DNA of 64,000 nucleotides. Origin: Protofrankia sp963555925 (GTDB lineage Bacteria; Actinomycetota; Actinomycetes; Frankiales; Frankiaceae). The position numbers and the translations under genes are program-made. Shown piece after piece: positions 34,833-43,432 of the stretch. The notes beneath the pieces were generated by a model, which searched no databases, had not been told where the DNA came from, and saw only the letters and a list, made by a program, of their open reading frames with translations. Position 1 is the first letter of the stretch, and each line of letters opens with the position of its first letter. Location: positions 62,001 through 126,000 of the forward strand of contig CAUVXJ010000100.1 in assembly GCA_963555925.1 (NCBI GenBank), read 5' to 3'.

Positions 34833-37800
34833 GGCGCCGGTCGCCACGTGATCTCCACCTCGCCGGGCTGCCCGGCGGCGGCATCGCGCAGCTCGGCCAC
34901 GGCCCTGTCGAGATCGGTCGTGTCCCGGTCGGTGACCGGAACCCGCCAGCGTTGTTCGCCCCGCCGGCCGGTCCGCGGCGGCGCAGGCGGTGGCGGTGGC
35001 GGTGGCGGACCAGGTGGCGGTGGCGGTGGCGGTGGCGGTGGCGGACCAGGCCGTGCAGGCCGTGCAGGCGGTGCAGGCGGTGGCGTGGCGGGCAGGACCC
35101 GGCGCAGCAGAACGGTGGTGTCGGCCCGGGTGATCACGAGCGCCGGTGGCAGGGACCCGGTCAACTCGTCGTTGCGCGCAGTCCGGCTCAGCGCGTCCAG
35201 GATGGCCTGTGCCGCGGCCCGGTGGGGTTCCGCGAGCCGGTCGATCATCTCGAAGGTGTCCCACGGTGCCGTGGCGAGCGCGTCCGCGACGGTACGAGCG
35301 CTCTTGACGCTCCTGCCTATCCGGTCAGCCGGCCCGCCCAGGTCCGCGCCGCCCAGACAGGTGACGATCTCTGCCCCGGCCCGTAGGCCGGCCAGCGACT
35401 CGAGCAGGTCGAGAGCGCGACGGGCCGTGTGCAGTCGCCCGGTCTCCGCATCCGCGTCGAGACCGAGCTGCGCCGCGTGCCGTTCGAGTTGTTCCACCAG
35501 GGCACGCGAGTCCGGGCCGTGGTGGCGGGCGCTGCGACCTACCTCGGCGGCGAAGTCGCGGACCAGCCGGCCGCGCAGCAGGGTCGGAGCCGCCACGCCG
35601 AAGATCTTCGCCGCGCGGGCGCGGGCGGTGTCCCACTCCTGCTGGGCGGGCAGCCGCTGTTCCCGCAGAGCCATGTCACCACTGACCGCGTTGATCTCGG
35701 GAGACGGGTCGAGGAGACCGCCGTGGCGCAGCCATACCCGGTCGGTCTGCTCGGCGAAACAGGCGACGACCAGGCACGCGACGAGCCGCTCCAGACCGCG
35801 GGGATCAGGTTCGTCGGTCCACCGGATCAGGTTGGCGACCGTGAGGTCGCCTGCGATCTCCTCCTTGGCCGCCATCCGTTGGAAGTGTTCGACCCAGTGA
35901 CGGCCGACGACGAACGCGGCCTCGTGCATCTCTCCCAGCCCGAGCGGGTTGGCGATGCGCTTCATCGTCGCCCGGTCGGCCTTGGCGACCTCGACGCGGC
36001 CGTCGTCCGCTTCGACGGCCGCGCGTACGTAGGAGAAAACGATCTTCGCGTCGGCGGGCCGGACGACCGCGCCGGCGCGGTCGGGGTCGAAGTCCGGATG
36101 GGCGGGGAACTGTTCGACGAGCATGTCCCCGGCGATCCGCCGCAGCGCATCCTTCATCGCCGCACCGACCGGCAGGACGGGGCGCAGTCCGGGCCACAAG
36201 GTGAGCAGGTGATCGTCGAAGGCGACGTCGACGTCCTCGGCCTGCTTGCGGGCCAGGCCGTACGCCTGGCGGAGCACGCCGCGGATCCTGGTCAGCAACG
36301 CGTCCCGCCGGCTTTCCAGGATCACCCTGGCCCGCTGCCGGTCGGCGGCGCTCAGATGCTGGGCGTGGCTGTCGAAGCGCTGCCCGCCGAGCAACCCGTC
36401 GAGGACGACCAGATGACGCAGGTCACCGAGGCGTGCGGCCGTGAACTGCGCGGGCAGCCAGCACACGGTGCGCGGCTGGGCGCCGGACTCGATGAGCGTC
36501 TGCACCCGCTGGCGGTCGTCGGCGGAGCCGTGGGAGCCCTCATCGAAGGGGTGGTCGACGATGAGCCGCCATGCGGACGGGTCGAGCGGATGGAACGCCT
36601 CGTCCCGCAGCTCGTCGGTATCCCGCACGTTGCCGAAGAAGATCTCTATCGACCGCTTACCGCCGCGCCAGGTCAACTCGGCGTGGTCGACGAACGTACC
36701 GGTCGCGGCGACACCCATCTCCTCCCATAACAACCGCTTGACCAGGAGTTTGCGCGCGCCGATGCCGTCGTAGTGCCCGGCGGAGGCGAGGATGCTGTCG
36801 ACCTCGACACCGACCAGCTCCAGGGACACACCGGGGTCGTCGGCCGGGGTGAACTTGATCTCACCGAACCGACCCGCCCAGGATTCGATCTTTCGGGCGA
36901 CCCGCGTGTTCTCCTGGCCGGGGATGGGGCTGGTAATGCTGCCGTGGTTGAGCGCCGACAGACGCCGGACGGTCAGGTTGCGCAGCGCCGGTACCGAGGG
37001 CGCGAGCGCGGACAACAGCAGCGTCTTGATCAGCCGGTCGTCGCCGGTGAACGCGCGGATCCGGGCTGCGAGCTGGGGATCGAGCGGGGGATCGAGCGGA
37101 GGGTCGACCGCCGCCGGGGTACGGCGGATCCGCTCGAGGTCGTCCTCACCGAGCCCGTTCTGGTCGAGCAGGTACGGACGCAGGCGCGTCTCGTACAGCT
37201 TCTGCGCCGCCTCGAACTCGGCCTTGAGCTTCTCGGTGAAGGGCTGGTCCCCACCCCGACTGATCACGTCGTACAGGTCGCCGAGCGGGACGAGCTGGCC
37301 GAGCCGCAGGTCGTCGCGGTGGTCGACGAGGAGCTGGCGCATCAGCTTGAGCGCGGTACGCGATCGCTGCAGGGCGCTGGAGACGTGGACGAGAGTGTCC
37401 ATGAAGGCGGGGCTGAACGGGTAACTGAGCCGAAACGAGCCGATGTCGGCGCCGGTGGTGGCGTCCGCGCCGAGCAACGCGTCCCACACCTCGTGACGGA
37501 CCTTGGTCGTGGACTCGAACGCCTCCTCGATCGCAACCCGGGCCTCGTCGCTGACCGGGGTGAGCAGGCGGCGGTTGGCGACGAGGGGGAGGTTGCGGTC
37601 CTCCAGAATGATCAGGTCGAAGCGGCCGCTGGCGAGGTTGAGGGTGTCCTGGAAGCTCAACTGGACGGCGCCGGCGACATGCTCGCCGACGAGCTCGCGC
37701 AGGTCGCGCTGGCGGGCGATGAAGCTGATGATCGGGATGGGACGCCGGGCGTCCCCGCCTTCGACGAAGTTGGTGACCTTCTGGACCTCCCGGGAGACGA

Positions 37801-38752
37801 ACTCCTGGTCGCCCATGGCGTTGGCGAGCCAGAGGATCAGTTCGTCGAGGAAGAGCACCAGTCCGTCGTAGCCGAGACTCTTGGCGTGCGCGGCGATCTC
37901 GGTCAGGCCGCGGTCGAGGGAGATGAACCCCTCCGCGTCCTCCCGGGCGTCCTCGGCGAAAACGGGCAGCCAGCTGGTGAGTAGGTCGGAGACCAGTCTG
38001 CGGCGCTGTGTGTCCTCATGCCCGGCGGCGAACGCCTCGTCGAGCCGCTGCGGCGTCCAGTACCGCTCCTCCTCGCCCCACTCGTCGTCACCGCCGCCAT
38101 CTCCGCCGTCATCTCCGCCGTCACCGCCGTCACCGCCGCCGTTGCCACCCGGCAGGCCCTCGATGAACCTGGCGTCGCCCATTCGGGCCCGCAGGTGGCG
38201 GGCGTTGTCCAGCAGCGCGTCGGTGCGGTGCACCGCGGGGATCGGCGCGTCCGGATGCAGGGCGCGAACGTAATCGGCGTAGCCGCCGAGAACCCGCTGT
38301 TCCATCGACTTGGCGCCGAGCATGTAGTACGGCACCAACAGATAGCGCTTGCCGGCCAGAAAGGCGTCGTGTTTGGCGAGCACGCCGGCGAGCTCGTCCC
38401 TGCGGCGGGCGGCGGGCTCACCTCGCAACAGGGCGTGCAGGACGGCCATGAAGTGCGACTTGCCGGACCCGAATGAACCGTGCAGGTAGGCGGCCTTCGA
38501 TCCACCTCCACCGACCGCGGACGCGATCAGACCAAGCGCCTGGTCGAAGTTCGCCACAAGACGATCGGTGATGACGTAGTCGCGCAACGTCGCCTCGGCG
38601 TCGGTGACGCCCTCGGTGAGTTTGAGGACGAAGTCGCTGGTGCTCGTACGTTGCGGGATGTGGATGAACTCGCGCAGGAGAGCCTGATGTGTCGGTGGCA
38701 CGCGCGTCACGGTAACGCACCGGTGCACTCCGTTTGTCGGGCTCAGCTGCAT
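34829..38752 (-). CDS. pglY: BREX type 2 ATPase PglY
   Basis: 1307-residue P-loop protein, the second essential gene of the Pgl system. Walker A is YLHGSFGSGKSHFMAVL (about residues 88-104), with LVLFLDELILWLA as Walker B. Two low-complexity insertions stand out: a Gly/Asp run (about 200-222) and, near the C-terminus, a long poly-Pro tract encoded by a ggcggt hexamer repeat at 34985-35050. The stop overlaps pglZ. I keep the ATG at 38752; a start about 42 bases downstream, giving MTRVPPTHQALL, is an alternative. It is separated from pglX by a 17-kb block. Confidence 0.92.
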   Translation of the reverse strand: MQLSPTNGVHRCVTVTRVPPTHQALLREFIHIPQRTSTSDFVLKLTEGVTDAEATLRDYVITDRLVANFDQALGLIASAVGGGGSKAAYLHGSFGSGKSHFMAVLHALLRGEPAARRRDELAGVLAKHDAFLAGKRYLLVPYYMLGAKSMEQRVLGGYADYVRALHPDAPIPAVHRTDALLDNARHLRARMGDARFIEGLPGGNGGGDGGDGGDDGGDGGGDDEWGEEERYWTPQRLDEAFAAGHEDTQRRRLVSDLLTSWLPVFAEDAREDAEGFISLDRGLTEIAAHAKSLGYDGLVLFLDELILWLANAMGDQEFVSREVQKVTNFVEGGDARRPIPIISFIARQRDLRELVGEHVAGAVQLSFQDTLNLASGRFDLIILEDRNLPLVANRRLLTPVSDEARVAIEEAFESTTKVRHEVWDALLGADATTGADIGSFRLSYPFSPAFMDTLVHVSSALQRSRTALKLMRQLLVDHRDDLRLGQLVPLGDLYDVISRGGDQPFTEKLKAEFEAAQKLYETRLRPYLLDQNGLGEDDLERIRRTPAAVDPPLDPPLDPQLAARIRAFTGDDRLIKTLLLSALAPSVPALRNLTVRRLSALNHGSITSPIPGQENTRVARKIESWAGRFGEIKFTPADDPGVSLELVGVEVDSILASAGHYDGIGARKLLVKRLLWEEMGVAATGTFVDHAELTWRGGKRSIEIFFGNVRDTDELRDEAFHPLDPSAWRLIVDHPFDEGSHGSADDRQRVQTLIESGAQPRTVCWLPAQFTAARLGDLRHLVVLDGLLGGQRFDSHAQHLSAADRQRARVILESRRDALLTRIRGVLRQAYGLARKQAEDVDVAFDDHLLTLWPGLRPVLPVGAAMKDALRRIAGDMLVEQFPAHPDFDPDRAGAVVRPADAKIVFSYVRAAVEADDGRVEVAKADRATMKRIANPLGLGEMHEAAFVVGRHWVEHFQRMAAKEEIAGDLTVANLIRWTDEPDPRGLERLVACLVVACFAEQTDRVWLRHGGLLDPSPEINAVSGDMALREQRLPAQQEWDTARARAAKIFGVAAPTLLRGRLVRDFAAEVGRSARHHGPDSRALVEQLERHAAQLGLDADAETGRLHTARRALDLLESLAGLRAGAEIVTCLGGADLGGPADRIGRSVKSARTVADALATAPWDTFEMIDRLAEPHRAAAQAILDALSRTARNDELTGSLPPALVITRADTTVLLRRVLPATPPPAPPARPARPGPPPPPPPPPPPGPPPPPPPPAPPRTGRRGEQRWRVPVTDRDTTDLDRAVAELRDAAAGQPGEVEITWRPAP
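34983..35092. repeat. Hexanucleotide and 9-bp repeats in the 3' part of pglY
   Basis: ggcggt is repeated about ten times in two blocks separated by gcggaccagg, followed by ccgtgcagg repeats. On the coding strand this gives Pro runs of 11 and 8 residues. Changes of whole units keep the frame, so length variants would alter only the linker. Confidence 0.75.
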
Positions 38753-39199
38753 CCCACCTCCGCGATGTCGATCTGTTCACCACCGCCCCGCCTGTGACGT
38801 CGATCCCCGACGCGAAGGCTGCGTTCGAACGCACCGCGGCTACGCACGGCTGGGTGACCCGACGGCTCCACCACGTCGGTCACGTCGGGGAGCACCGCAT
38901 CCGCTCCGGCCGCCGTAAGTTTCTCTCGCCGGCTCAGCCTGAATCCCACCTCCTGACTTACGTCCTAACAAGAGGATGCTTAGTGGTCGTGAGGTGGCTA
39001 GCCCGGCCAATCGAGTGCCGGCAGAGCGAGTGGCCCCCTCTGCGCCGGCCAACACGTTGCCTTCATGTCACTCTTCATACCGCACACCTTTGTACTCAAC
39101 CGCACCGGCGGACCGGTTGCGAGTGATCATACCACGGTCCGTGCCGCCCATGCGTCGCAGGATTGGCCCGTGCGAGGATCCAATGAAGCGTCTCGACTG
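38753..39199. other. Junction between pglY and the RiPP-like operon
   Basis: 447 bp upstream of pglY (minus) and of the precursor gene (plus). It should contain both promoters. A plus-strand frame reads RDVDLFTTAPPVTS and HGWVTRRLHHVGHVGEHR, faintly like a nucleotidyltransferase fragment, but it lacks the start of that family and I do not call it a gene. Confidence 0.5.
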
Positions 39200-39228
39200 T
39201 TGACTTCTGCTTGCAATCTCCCTACTCT
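39200..39228 (+). promoter_or_regulatory. Sigma70-type promoter candidate for the RiPP-like operon
   Basis: TTGACT (39200-39205), a 17-bp spacer and TACTCT (39223-39228). It lies 36 bp upstream of the precursor start codon, giving a short leader with GGGAGA as ribosome site. It is the best promoter match in this junction. Confidence 0.55.
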
Positions 39229-39264
39229 GACAATCGGCCACCAACAAGGCAACCGGGAGATGAG

Positions 39265-39393
39265 ATGTCCGACGAATACGTCGTGGAGTCCGACTCCGTC
39301 ATCGAAGATCACTCAGCCGCCAACGAAGACGTCTTCTTCATCGAGGAGATAGACGTTGATCCGGAAATCAGCCTGTTGACGATGCGCTGCTAA
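39265..39393 (+). CDS. Putative RiPP precursor peptide (42 aa)
   Basis: Encodes a very acidic 42-residue peptide starting MSDEYVVESDSVIEDHSAAN and ending EISLLTMRC. It has 13 Asp/Glu against one Arg, mostly before residue 35, then a short hydrophobic tail with a single Cys as the last residue. GGGAGA lies 4 bases before the ATG at 39265. The gene sits 45 bp before an RRE-ThiF adenylating enzyme and heads a run of overlapping modification genes, the classic place for a leader-core precursor. The acidic part would be the leader and the last 7-10 residues the core; this split is inferred. No similar named precursor is recognised. Confidence 0.7.
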   Translation: MSDEYVVESDSVIEDHSAANEDVFFIEEIDVDPEISLLTMRC

Positions 39394-39438
39394 ACATCGG
39401 CGAACCCAGCGAGACCGCGCAGTGTCAGGCATCCCAAG

Positions 39439-40458
39439 GTGGAAAATTTCTGGCGGCTGCGTCCTGGATGGCGGGTTTTTCGCCGCGAGGACGGGCTTCA
39501 TTTCTGCACCGACGTGCGGCGAATCCTGGTACGAGGTGAATCCGCTGCCCTCGATCTCATCGAATCAGAGATCGGCCGCGACGAGTTTTCGGTCCATGTT
39601 CTTGGGAAAGACGCCTCACGGCTGTTGGAGCGCCTTTCCCAAGAAGGGATCGTGGAAGTCGTCACGTTCGGCGAAACAGCCAGCGTTTCACTTGATCCAC
39701 ATTTGGCCTATGTCGAACGTCTGGGCATAGATCCGGAGACGGCCAGAAGCCGTCTGGACGCGGCTCGCGTTCTTCTCATCGGTGTCGGAGGGACGGGTTC
39801 AGTCGTCCTGCAGCACCTCGTCGGCGCCGGGATCAGAGAATTCGTCCTCCTCGACCATGATATCGTCGAAGAAAAGAACCTCGGGCGCCAATTCGTACAT
39901 TCATTGGGTTCGGTCGGCGTGTCCAAGACTCGTTCCGGAGCCAAGTATGTGGAGGATCACGGGCCCGGCACGCACGTCCGTCCGATTGACATGGTGATTC
40001 GTACGTCAGCCGATGTCCTGCGGGTTGTCACCGACAACAGCCCTGTGACAGTCGCGGCGATCTGCATCGACGAGCCGCCGGAAGCTGCCTTCACAAACTG
40101 TGCCACATCGCTTTGGAAGGCCGCCGTTCCCTTCGTGCACGGGGGCCTCATGACACAGAGCGGATTCTGGGGTCCGTTGTTCTCCCTACATCATGGAAGC
40201 CCCGATCCCGCCGCTTTCGGCGCCACGAACAAGGCCGCACCTCGACGACACGAGGCATGTTTCGGCCCGTACAACACAGTGGTCGGAGCCCACATGGCGG
40301 CCGATCTCATTCACCACATAATCGGCGCCCACCACCTTGTCGATTACCGCCGAAGGACCTTCCAGGACTGGAACGCGAACAGACAGCTCAAGCTCGGTGT
40401 CCCCGGAAGACGGTGGGCGGATGCGGCCCCCGGTCAACCGGAACGGCGGAAGGCATGA
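39439..40458 (+). CDS. RRE-ThiF (E1-like) peptide-adenylating enzyme
   Basis: 339 residues. The first 80 resemble the winged-helix leader-binding domain (RRE) of TOMM and MccB-like enzymes: FWRLRPGWRVFRREDGL, then ASRLLERLSQEGIVEVV. The rest is an E1-like adenylation domain with the nucleotide loop LLIGVGGTGS (about 112-121), LLDHDIVEEKNLGRQF (137-152, with the conserved Asp, Asn and Arg) and a late EACFGPYNTVVGAHMAADLI. The zinc CxxC pairs of MoeB/ThiF are absent, as in MccB/PaaA-type peptide-modifying members. It should bind the leader and adenylate a carboxylate, possibly the C-terminus. The start is GTG at 39439; a stop just upstream leaves no alternative. Confidence 0.8.
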   Translation: MENFWRLRPGWRVFRREDGLHFCTDVRRILVRGESAALDLIESEIGRDEFSVHVLGKDASRLLERLSQEGIVEVVTFGETASVSLDPHLAYVERLGIDPETARSRLDAARVLLIGVGGTGSVVLQHLVGAGIREFVLLDHDIVEEKNLGRQFVHSLGSVGVSKTRSGAKYVEDHGPGTHVRPIDMVIRTSADVLRVVTDNSPVTVAAICIDEPPEAAFTNCATSLWKAAVPFVHGGLMTQSGFWGPLFSLHHGSPDPAAFGATNKAAPRRHEACFGPYNTVVGAHMAADLIHHIIGAHHLVDYRRRTFQDWNANRQLKLGVPGRRWADAAPGQPERRKA

Positions 40459-41822
40459 AGTGCCCTGCATCGGTACTCTCGGCGGCCATGTCCTGGGAGG
40501 TCGAGACTCAGCCCGCCGGCCTCTTCCACACCGCTCGCGACTGGGGCGATCTCCTCGTGACGCGGCAGCTCGTCGAGCCCTTGTTCTACGAGCAGCCGGG
40601 ACGGTGTCTCGCGTCGAATCTCATCGACCGTGTCCGCAGGGTGGGTCGTCTCGAGTGGCGGCTTTCAGTCGCCGATGGTTTCCGTTGGTCCAGCGGGGGT
40701 CAGATTTTGGCGCGTGACCTCTGTCGTCAGCTCCGGTTGGTGAACGACACCGGCGGGCCCGTGGCAACCTGCACCGCGTTGTTCGCCCGGGCGCGTGCGA
40801 ACAACGCCCTTACTCTTACCGTGACGACGCGGATACCTGTCGGCGACATACGTGCATGGTTGACATCGCCGGCACTCGGGCCTGCGTCGCCCGGCATCAC
40901 CTCGTCGAGTGGTAAATATGCTCTCTCTGCGCGGCACGACAACTGGCTGGAGCTGGTCCGGGTGACGGACGCCTCGACCGTGCGGGCCGTGACACGCCGA
41001 GAAGGTTGGGCGGTCGCCCCGTGCGCGGGAGGCAGGGAAGCGGACGCATCGTCGTTGATAGGCGGAGTCCTGTTCGGGGCTTCGGAACGGGCACCCTCGG
41101 GTGGACATGTTCTTACGAGAGGTGACCTGGATATCATCGTCGGGATCGACCTGCCTGCGGGCCTTGAGCCCGCCGACGTCGATGTACTCGACAGGTCGCT
41201 CGACCGACAGCGCGTCGCCGACGCGGCGCCTGAGCTGTTGCGTACACGGTCGTCAGCGACTGAGGTATGGACCGGCACGTCTTGGCGGGTTCTCGGCGCT
41301 AGACGAGGATCGGGGGGGCTCCGCGAGACCGAGTGGGTCCTGACATACACGCATTTCCCTCCCAACGAACTCGTCGCGAACCGAGTAGTCGCTCAGTTGC
41401 GGTCAACGCTGGGTATGAGCATCCGCGCGGTCAAGATACCCTACGGCGAGTTAGTGGAGCATCGTCGCCAGCGTTCTCGCCGCGAGCTGCGGCTGGTGCT
41501 TGCAGCGCCGGTCGCGGCGCACCCCGTCGCGCCGCTGACGGACACATATCTCCGCACCTCCCGCTCCCCGCGCCCGTTCACTCGAGAGCAATGGACATTC
41601 CTCCGGAATTTTGTTCGGGCGGTGGAAGCCGAGTCGATAGATCGCGCAGTCGGTATAGCGGCCGATGCTGAGAATTCCATCATGGAAAGAAGGATGCTCT
41701 ATCTTGCGAGCCTACGTGCTGCCTTCCGCCACATTGGTCCGACGGTATGGATACCTCCGTCCGGACTGTTTGACATCAGCGCGGTGCACCGAAACTGGCA
41801 TGCATCCGGGGACACGACATGA
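40455..41822 (+). CDS. Cytoplasmic protein resembling SBP_bac_5 oligopeptide-binding proteins
   Basis: 455 residues, with the start overlapping the ThiF stop (ATGA). Although it has no signal peptide, the pattern is that of family 5 solute-binding proteins: LLVTRQLVEPLFYEQPG, WRLSVADGFRWSSGGQILA followed by RDLCRQL, SPALGPASPGITSSSGKYAL, then VDVLDRSLDRQRVAD. It is shorter than exported OppA-like proteins and keeps both lobes. A binding protein retained in the cytoplasm inside a peptide-modification operon could hold the precursor or an intermediate, or be a repurposed enzyme. The assignment rests on motif resemblance and needs a profile search to confirm. Confidence 0.6.
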   Translation: MKCPASVLSAAMSWEVETQPAGLFHTARDWGDLLVTRQLVEPLFYEQPGRCLASNLIDRVRRVGRLEWRLSVADGFRWSSGGQILARDLCRQLRLVNDTGGPVATCTALFARARANNALTLTVTTRIPVGDIRAWLTSPALGPASPGITSSSGKYALSARHDNWLELVRVTDASTVRAVTRREGWAVAPCAGGREADASSLIGGVLFGASERAPSGGHVLTRGDLDIIVGIDLPAGLEPADVDVLDRSLDRQRVADAAPELLRTRSSATEVWTGTSWRVLGARRGSGGLRETEWVLTYTHFPPNELVANRVVAQLRSTLGMSIRAVKIPYGELVEHRRQRSRRELRLVLAAPVAAHPVAPLTDTYLRTSRSPRPFTREQWTFLRNFVRAVEAESIDRAVGIAADAENSIMERRMLYLASLRAAFRHIGPTVWIPPSGLFDISAVHRNWHASGDTT

Positions 41823-42559
41823 GAGTCCGACCCGCCGAGATCGTACGTGCCTACTGGGACGGGGAAGCGAACCATTACCACGAGTCCCATCCGGAACTCC
41901 GCAAACGGGATATGCATCCGTCATGGGGCCTCACCCACGTGCCCGAGTCACAGCTTGGGCTGCTCTCCGGGCGTAATTCTGGTGGACTGTTGATCGACCT
42001 AGGATGTGGTCAGGGACAGGACTCGATGGGTTTGGCCAAACTCGGCTACACGGTGCTGGGAGTCGACCTCTCCGCCGCCCAGCTGTCATTCGCCGAACAT
42101 CATTCCTCGGTGCGGTACGCGGTGGCCGACGCGACTCGGCTACCGGTAGCGGACGAGGCTGCCGAAGTAGCGATCAGTGACCACGGCGCGTTCGACCACG
42201 CCTCACCCGCGAGGCTTCTCGCGGAGCTACGCAGAGTTCTGCGTCCGGGCGGGGGGCTAATTGTCTGCACCTACAGCCCGATCGCGCTCGCATGCTTCGA
42301 CCCCGGGTCGGGCAGAATCATGGACCGCCTCGTCAGCGGGTATCCGACACAGCGGCTGTCCTCGGACGGGCGGACCGTCACTTCGAGCATGGGATATTCC
42401 GCCTGGATGCGTCTGTTCAACTCGTTCGGATTCACCGTCGATCGCCTCGAAGAGCCTCTCCTCGAATCCGGCGGTCGCTCGTATTTCGATGATCTTGTGG
42501 ACGACGACTGGGCCAAACGATGGCCGATAGACGTCATGTGGGTCGCGAGGAAGCGGTGA
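41819..42559 (+). CDS. SAM-dependent methyltransferase of the RiPP-like operon
   Basis: 246-residue class I methyltransferase. Motif I is LIDLGCGQGQDSMGLAKLG (about 58-76), motif II region VLGVDLSAAQL, motif III VADATRLPVAD and the post-III LRRVLRPGGGLIVCTYSP. It starts at an ATG overlapping the previous stop (ATGA). The N-terminus YWDGEANHYHESHPEL is typical of small-molecule methyltransferases. It would methylate the precursor or its product; target unknown. Confidence 0.88.
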   Translation: MRVRPAEIVRAYWDGEANHYHESHPELRKRDMHPSWGLTHVPESQLGLLSGRNSGGLLIDLGCGQGQDSMGLAKLGYTVLGVDLSAAQLSFAEHHSSVRYAVADATRLPVADEAAEVAISDHGAFDHASPARLLAELRRVLRPGGGLIVCTYSPIALACFDPGSGRIMDRLVSGYPTQRLSSDGRTVTSSMGYSAWMRLFNSFGFTVDRLEEPLLESGGRSYFDDLVDDDWAKRWPIDVMWVARKR

Positions 42560-43296
42560 GATCGGTCCACGCGAATCCGGGGGTGAGGACAGTGCGCAGC
42601 GAGGCGACAATTACCGACGGTCTTCGGGTCAGAGAGGCTGCCATCGGATTTCTCAGCGGACCGCACCTGAGACGGACGGTGGGGTCCGCCACAGCCAGCG
42701 GCGCACCCGGTGGTGTCATTCGGGACGCCCTTCCAGCCGAGATCGCGGCACTGGTTCGGCGGGATCTGATCTGCGATGCCGGGTGGACGCGTGAGTACTG
42801 GGTCCTGGATGAGGACTCAGCTGTGCACCGCGTGGAACCCCAGCGGTTCGAGGAGACGCGACCAGACCTTAGGTTCTCCCGATATTCGTGTCTGAGATCA
42901 CCACACCGTGACTCTCTCGCTCTACGGGCAGTGCTGTCCGCCGCCGTCGACCGGAGGTGCCTCGCAAATCTGGCTGATGCCTGCGGCACGCCTCTCCGTT
43001 TTGTATCCGCCGACGTAGGAGCATACGGCTGCGGGGACTATCTCCGTCGCCATTCAGACGTATTCGACCATCGTGTTTTCGGAATGGTGTGGTTTTTCAA
43101 CGAAGACCGTCCGCCAGCCGCGGGGGGCGAACTTGTGGTAGAGACCGGAAGCGGCGAGTGCACGGTGGTGGAGCCGCTGGCCGGATCGGTCGCTGTCATA
43201 CCATTCCATCCATCGGCGCACCACCTGGTAGCTTCGGTCCGAAGCGAGCGATGGCGAAGATACTCGGTCGCCATACACTACGCTGCCGCGGGCTGA
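42556..43296 (+). CDS. 2-oxoglutarate/Fe(II)-dependent oxygenase
   Basis: 246 residues if started at the GTG at 42556, which overlaps the methyltransferase stop (GTGA) and has GAGGA upstream; an ATG 36 bases earlier would overlap more. The double-stranded beta-helix carries the iron triad: HSD (His166, Asp168) in DYLRRHSDVFDHRVFG and a distal His in FHPSAHHLVASV (about 222-223), with the 2OG-binding Arg in RWRRYSVAIHY. It resembles prolyl-hydroxylase-type 2OG oxygenases. A likely hydroxylase or oxidative tailoring enzyme for the peptide. It is followed by a 136-bp gap before the next gene. Confidence 0.85.
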   Translation: MRSVHANPGVRTVRSEATITDGLRVREAAIGFLSGPHLRRTVGSATASGAPGGVIRDALPAEIAALVRRDLICDAGWTREYWVLDEDSAVHRVEPQRFEETRPDLRFSRYSCLRSPHRDSLALRAVLSAAVDRRCLANLADACGTPLRFVSADVGAYGCGDYLRRHSDVFDHRVFGMVWFFNEDRPPAAGGELVVETGSGECTVVEPLAGSVAVIPFHPSAHHLVASVRSERWRRYSVAIHYAAAG

Positions 43297-43432
43297 GCTG
43301 CGCGGCGTCGACGTCCGGCGGCATAGGTCCTGGACACGCCGTCGATGTTCCCGGACTGAGTGACTCCCACCGTGTTCCCAACGATATGATGGCACCTACC
43401 ATCACTGGAACCGAATGTAGGGACTGAATGCC

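Noticed and set aside
38734..39126. Plus-strand frame with RDVDLFTT, resembling an AbiEii-type nucleotidyltransferase fragment
   Set aside because: Only one short motif matches, the family's N-terminus is missing, and the rest is Arg/Cys/His-rich. It overlaps the upstream region of pglY.
40113..40454. Upstream extension of the SBP5-like protein
   Set aside because: The extra 114 codons overlap the ThiF gene, are Arg-rich, and a coupled ATGA start exists at 40455.
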